This document shows positions 62,438-64,000 of a stretch of 64,000 nt of DNA, one piece after another. The DNA is from Salsipaludibacter sp963735045. Lineage in GTDB: Bacteria; Actinomycetota; Nitriliruptoria; Nitriliruptorales; Nitriliruptoraceae. The stretch lies in assembly GCA_963735045.1 (NCBI GenBank), contig CAVTIZ010000001.1:496001-560000 (forward strand), written 5' to 3'. Position 1 is the first letter of the stretch. The number at the start of each line of letters is the position of its first letter. The position numbers and the translations under genes were made by a program. The notes beneath the pieces are model-generated. The model worked only from the letters and a program-made list of their open reading frames with translations. It was not told the origin of the DNA and ran no database searches.

Positions 62438-63444
62438 GGCAACCCCCCGATCGCGCCCAGGAGGCCGGCGAGCAGGCCGCCACCGTCCGCCAGCGCCTGT
62501 CCCGCCAGCCGGGTCGACCCCGCGCCGCGCGGGCCGAGGTCGTGCACGACCGAGGTCACGAACCAGGGACCGGCCCCGCCGGGCTGGGTGGCATCGGCGA
62601 TCTCCACGGAGGCGCCCGGGCGAATGCCGGGCTGGAGCCAGCAGGTCGCACGCATGGTGGACGAGGCGTTGCGCGTGGCCGCGGCCGTGGTCGCCGCCGT
62701 CACCCCGTCTGGCGTGCGCAGCGCCGGCGCGGCGGCACGGATCGTCCGGTCGCCGGCGTCGGGCGCCCCGTCCGGAAGGGCGGCGACCGTCTCGAGGTGG
62801 GCATCGGGGGCGCTCACGTTGCCGGCCGGGCCGAGCCCGGTGAGCACGAGGTCGGGCGCGGGCTGGCGCTGCCGGACCTCCAACGCGGCGAGCTCGCGGC
62901 CATGGCGCAGCGCGAGGTCGGCCGGGCCGGTCGGCAGCCCCAGCAGCCGCAGGGAGCCGTCGGCGTCGCTGGTGGCCACGGCCCCGGCCCAGCCCGCCAG
63001 GATGGCGGTGTGCTCGAGGGCCGTCCGCCCCTGGTCGGCGACGTAGGTGAGCAGGTCGGTGTCCGCGTCGAGCCGGCTGGTGGGGATGCCGGCAGCGTCC
63101 GCCATGGCCCCGACCACGTCGGCGACCCGCTGTTGCTGGAAGGTGGTCCCGGGCCGGATCGCGGCGAGGCGGGCCAGCGCGTCGCCGGCGACGACGGTGG
63201 TCCGGTCCAGGCCCCGGTCGACCCGCAGCACGACGCCACCGAAGGTCGCGACGTCGGGCTCCTCGCCGTCCAACAGGACCACGACGTCGTCACCGGGCTC
63301 GGCATCGACCCGCACCTGCGGGGGGAGCGTGATGCGAGCCGTACCGGCGCGCGGGGCCAGGCCCAACTGGAGGCGCAGGCCGGTGGCGTGGCGGTCGTAG
63401 CGCAGCGAGCCGAGCGTGACGGTGGCGCCGAAGGCGAGGGTCAT
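62434..63444 (-). CDS. gpD-type hub protein (phage late control/VgrG N-terminal domain)
   Basis: A 336-aa protein. The pattern ARITLPPQVRVDAEPGDDVVVLLDG, VFGGVVLRVDRGLDRTTVVAGDALARLA (read with variants), FQQQRVADVVGAMADAAGIPTSRLDAD and VADQGRTALEHTAILAGWAG is typical of gpD and the N-terminal half of VgrG, which form the trimeric hub under the tail tube. It ends with an SVEIADATQPGGAGPWFVTSVVHDL segment. ATG 63444 overlaps the preceding stop (ATGA). Length is normal for gpD. Confidence 0.85.
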   Translation of the reverse strand: MTLAFGATVTLGSLRYDRHATGLRLQLGLAPRAGTARITLPPQVRVDAEPGDDVVVLLDGEEPDVATFGGVVLRVDRGLDRTTVVAGDALARLAAIRPGTTFQQQRVADVVGAMADAAGIPTSRLDADTDLLTYVADQGRTALEHTAILAGWAGAVATSDADGSLRLLGLPTGPADLALRHGRELAALEVRQRQPAPDLVLTGLGPAGNVSAPDAHLETVAALPDGAPDAGDRTIRAAAPALRTPDGVTAATTAAATRNASSTMRATCWLQPGIRPGASVEIADATQPGGAGPWFVTSVVHDLGPRGAGSTRLAGQALADGGGLLAGLLGAIGGLP

Positions 63445-64000
63445 GCGTCACCCCCGAGCAGTCCGGCCAGGCTGGACGCGATGTCGCCGAATCCCCCCGC
63501 CAGGCTCCCGACCGCGCCGACGGTGTCGCCCAGTGGGGCCAGCGGTCCGCCCACGTCGATCGACGACAGGGCCGCCAGCGCCTGCAACTGGTCGGCCGCG
63601 TCCATGACCGCGTCGACCGCGCCGGCCAGGTCGTCGGCCAGGTCGGTCAGGTCACCCATGATGTCGGTGTCGAAGCCGAGGTCACCGAGCCCGAAGTCGT
63701 CGAGGCCGCCGAAGCCGCTGACCTCCGCCGGCGGCGGCAGGGGCGGGCTCTCGACCAGCCACAACTCGTAGGTCACCAACCGTTCGAAGCCCGCGACGGC
63801 CTGTGCGGTGAAGTCCGTGACCACCACCTGCTGGAGTTCGAGTGCGGTGGTGATGTCGGCCGCGAAGGGGACCTCGTCACCCGACGCCGCGGCGGCCTGC
63901 AGCGCGGCGAGGTCGTCGGTGGCCGTGTCGCCGCGAAGCACGCCGACGATGCGGATGGCGTGCGAGCCGCGTCCGGCGCGCTGGACCGGGTCGCCGTCCA
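63441..64000 (-). CDS. gpU-like tail protein, 5' part beyond the window
   Basis: The frame stays open to the window edge (first complete residues DGDPVQRAGRGSHAIRIVGVLRGD), so GTG 63941 is internal and the true start lies past 64,000. The visible 186 residues show a G-R-G-S-...-I-R-I-V-G-x-L-x-G pattern, an Asp/Leu helical part and LVTYELWLVES, resembling P2 gpU or DNA-circulation-type tail proteins that sit upstream of gpD. It ends with an acidic, Gly/Leu-rich region. Assignment is by pattern and position only. Confidence 0.55.
   Translation of the reverse strand, partial: DGDPVQRAGRGSHAIRIVGVLRGDTATDDLAALQAAAASGDEVPFAADITTALELQQVVVTDFTAQAVAGFERLVTYELWLVESPPLPPPAEVSGFGGLDDFGLGDLGFDTDIMGDLTDLADDLAGAVDAVMDAADQLQALAALSSIDVGGPLAPLGDTVGAVGSLAGGFGDIASSLAGLLGGDA

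Noticed and set aside
41248..64000. Reading the cluster as a type VI secretion system
   Set aside because: T6SS membrane complex genes (TssJLM) are absent, hub and spike are separate as in phage/eCIS, and the host looks Gram-positive.
41248..64000. Reading the cluster as a complete prophage
   Set aside because: No integrase, attachment repeat, terminase, capsid or lysis gene was seen; still possible beyond the edge.

Overview
The window is very GC-rich bacterial DNA, densely coded on both strands. HspR control of chaperones, an LCP cell-wall ligase, an EtfD-type Fe-S membrane oxidoreductase, an F420-type luciferase-like oxidoreductase, GTG starts and leaderless promoters all point to an actinomycete. 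A deep-branching lineage of the Nitriliruptoria/Euzebya kind is my guess, but no marker gene here proves it.

Left part (1-41,250) is ordinary chromosome. It opens with the 3' end of a DEAD-box helicase gene. A protein-quality block follows: clpB, then the minus-strand run dnaK - hsp20 - grpE - dnaJ - hspR, with an HspR-type inverted repeat upstream of dnaK. Between these lie an RNB ribonuclease and an LCP protein. Next come small membrane proteins, a DUF192 lipoprotein, a divergent glycosyltransferase pair (GT-C and GT2), a double-ACT protein and etfD. After these come a coupled pair (acyl-ACP-reductase-like enzyme plus type II NADH-dehydrogenase-like flavoprotein), two lipoproteins (one with an OmpA domain), a MarR/DoxX divergent pair, a PP2C phosphatase, an alpha/beta hydrolase, an LLM flavin enzyme and an FAD amine-oxidase-like enzyme. 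The block closes with a LacI regulator carrying a CebR-like operator, a molybdopterin oxidoreductase, a ScyD/ScyE-like secreted protein, tRNA-Ala(TGC), a LOG protein, an aconitase-family protein, dCTP deaminase, tRNA-Gly(CCC) and a DUF2182 membrane protein.

Right part (41,248-64,000) is one minus-strand array with many 1-4 nt stop/start overlaps. Read in transcription order it encodes a phage-tail-like contractile machine: gpU-like protein (cut by the window edge), gpD-type hub, gpV/VgrG-type spike, PAAR tip, gp25 baseplate wedge, gpJ baseplate protein, gpI-like protein, a small tail protein, two putative fibre/coiled-coil proteins, three unrecognised proteins of 299, 552 and 1,100 aa, then a 2,276-aa protein and a small partner. 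The giant protein joins an RHS/YD-repeat N-terminus, a hydrophobic stretch, an HExxH motif in a DUF4157-like setting, a Pro-rich linker and a C-terminal tyrosinase domain with a full set of copper-binding histidines. The small downstream gene encodes what looks like the tyrosinase KFDV-type cap domain as a separate chain. No capsid, terminase, portal or lysis gene is visible, so an extracellular contractile injection system with a copper-oxidase cargo is the leading reading. Sheath, tube and AAA+ ATPase would have to lie beyond position 64,000.

Three apparent single-base indels cluster in the chaperone operon (one in hsp20, two compensating in dnaK). They make those two reading frames unreliable and look more like sequence errors than biology.
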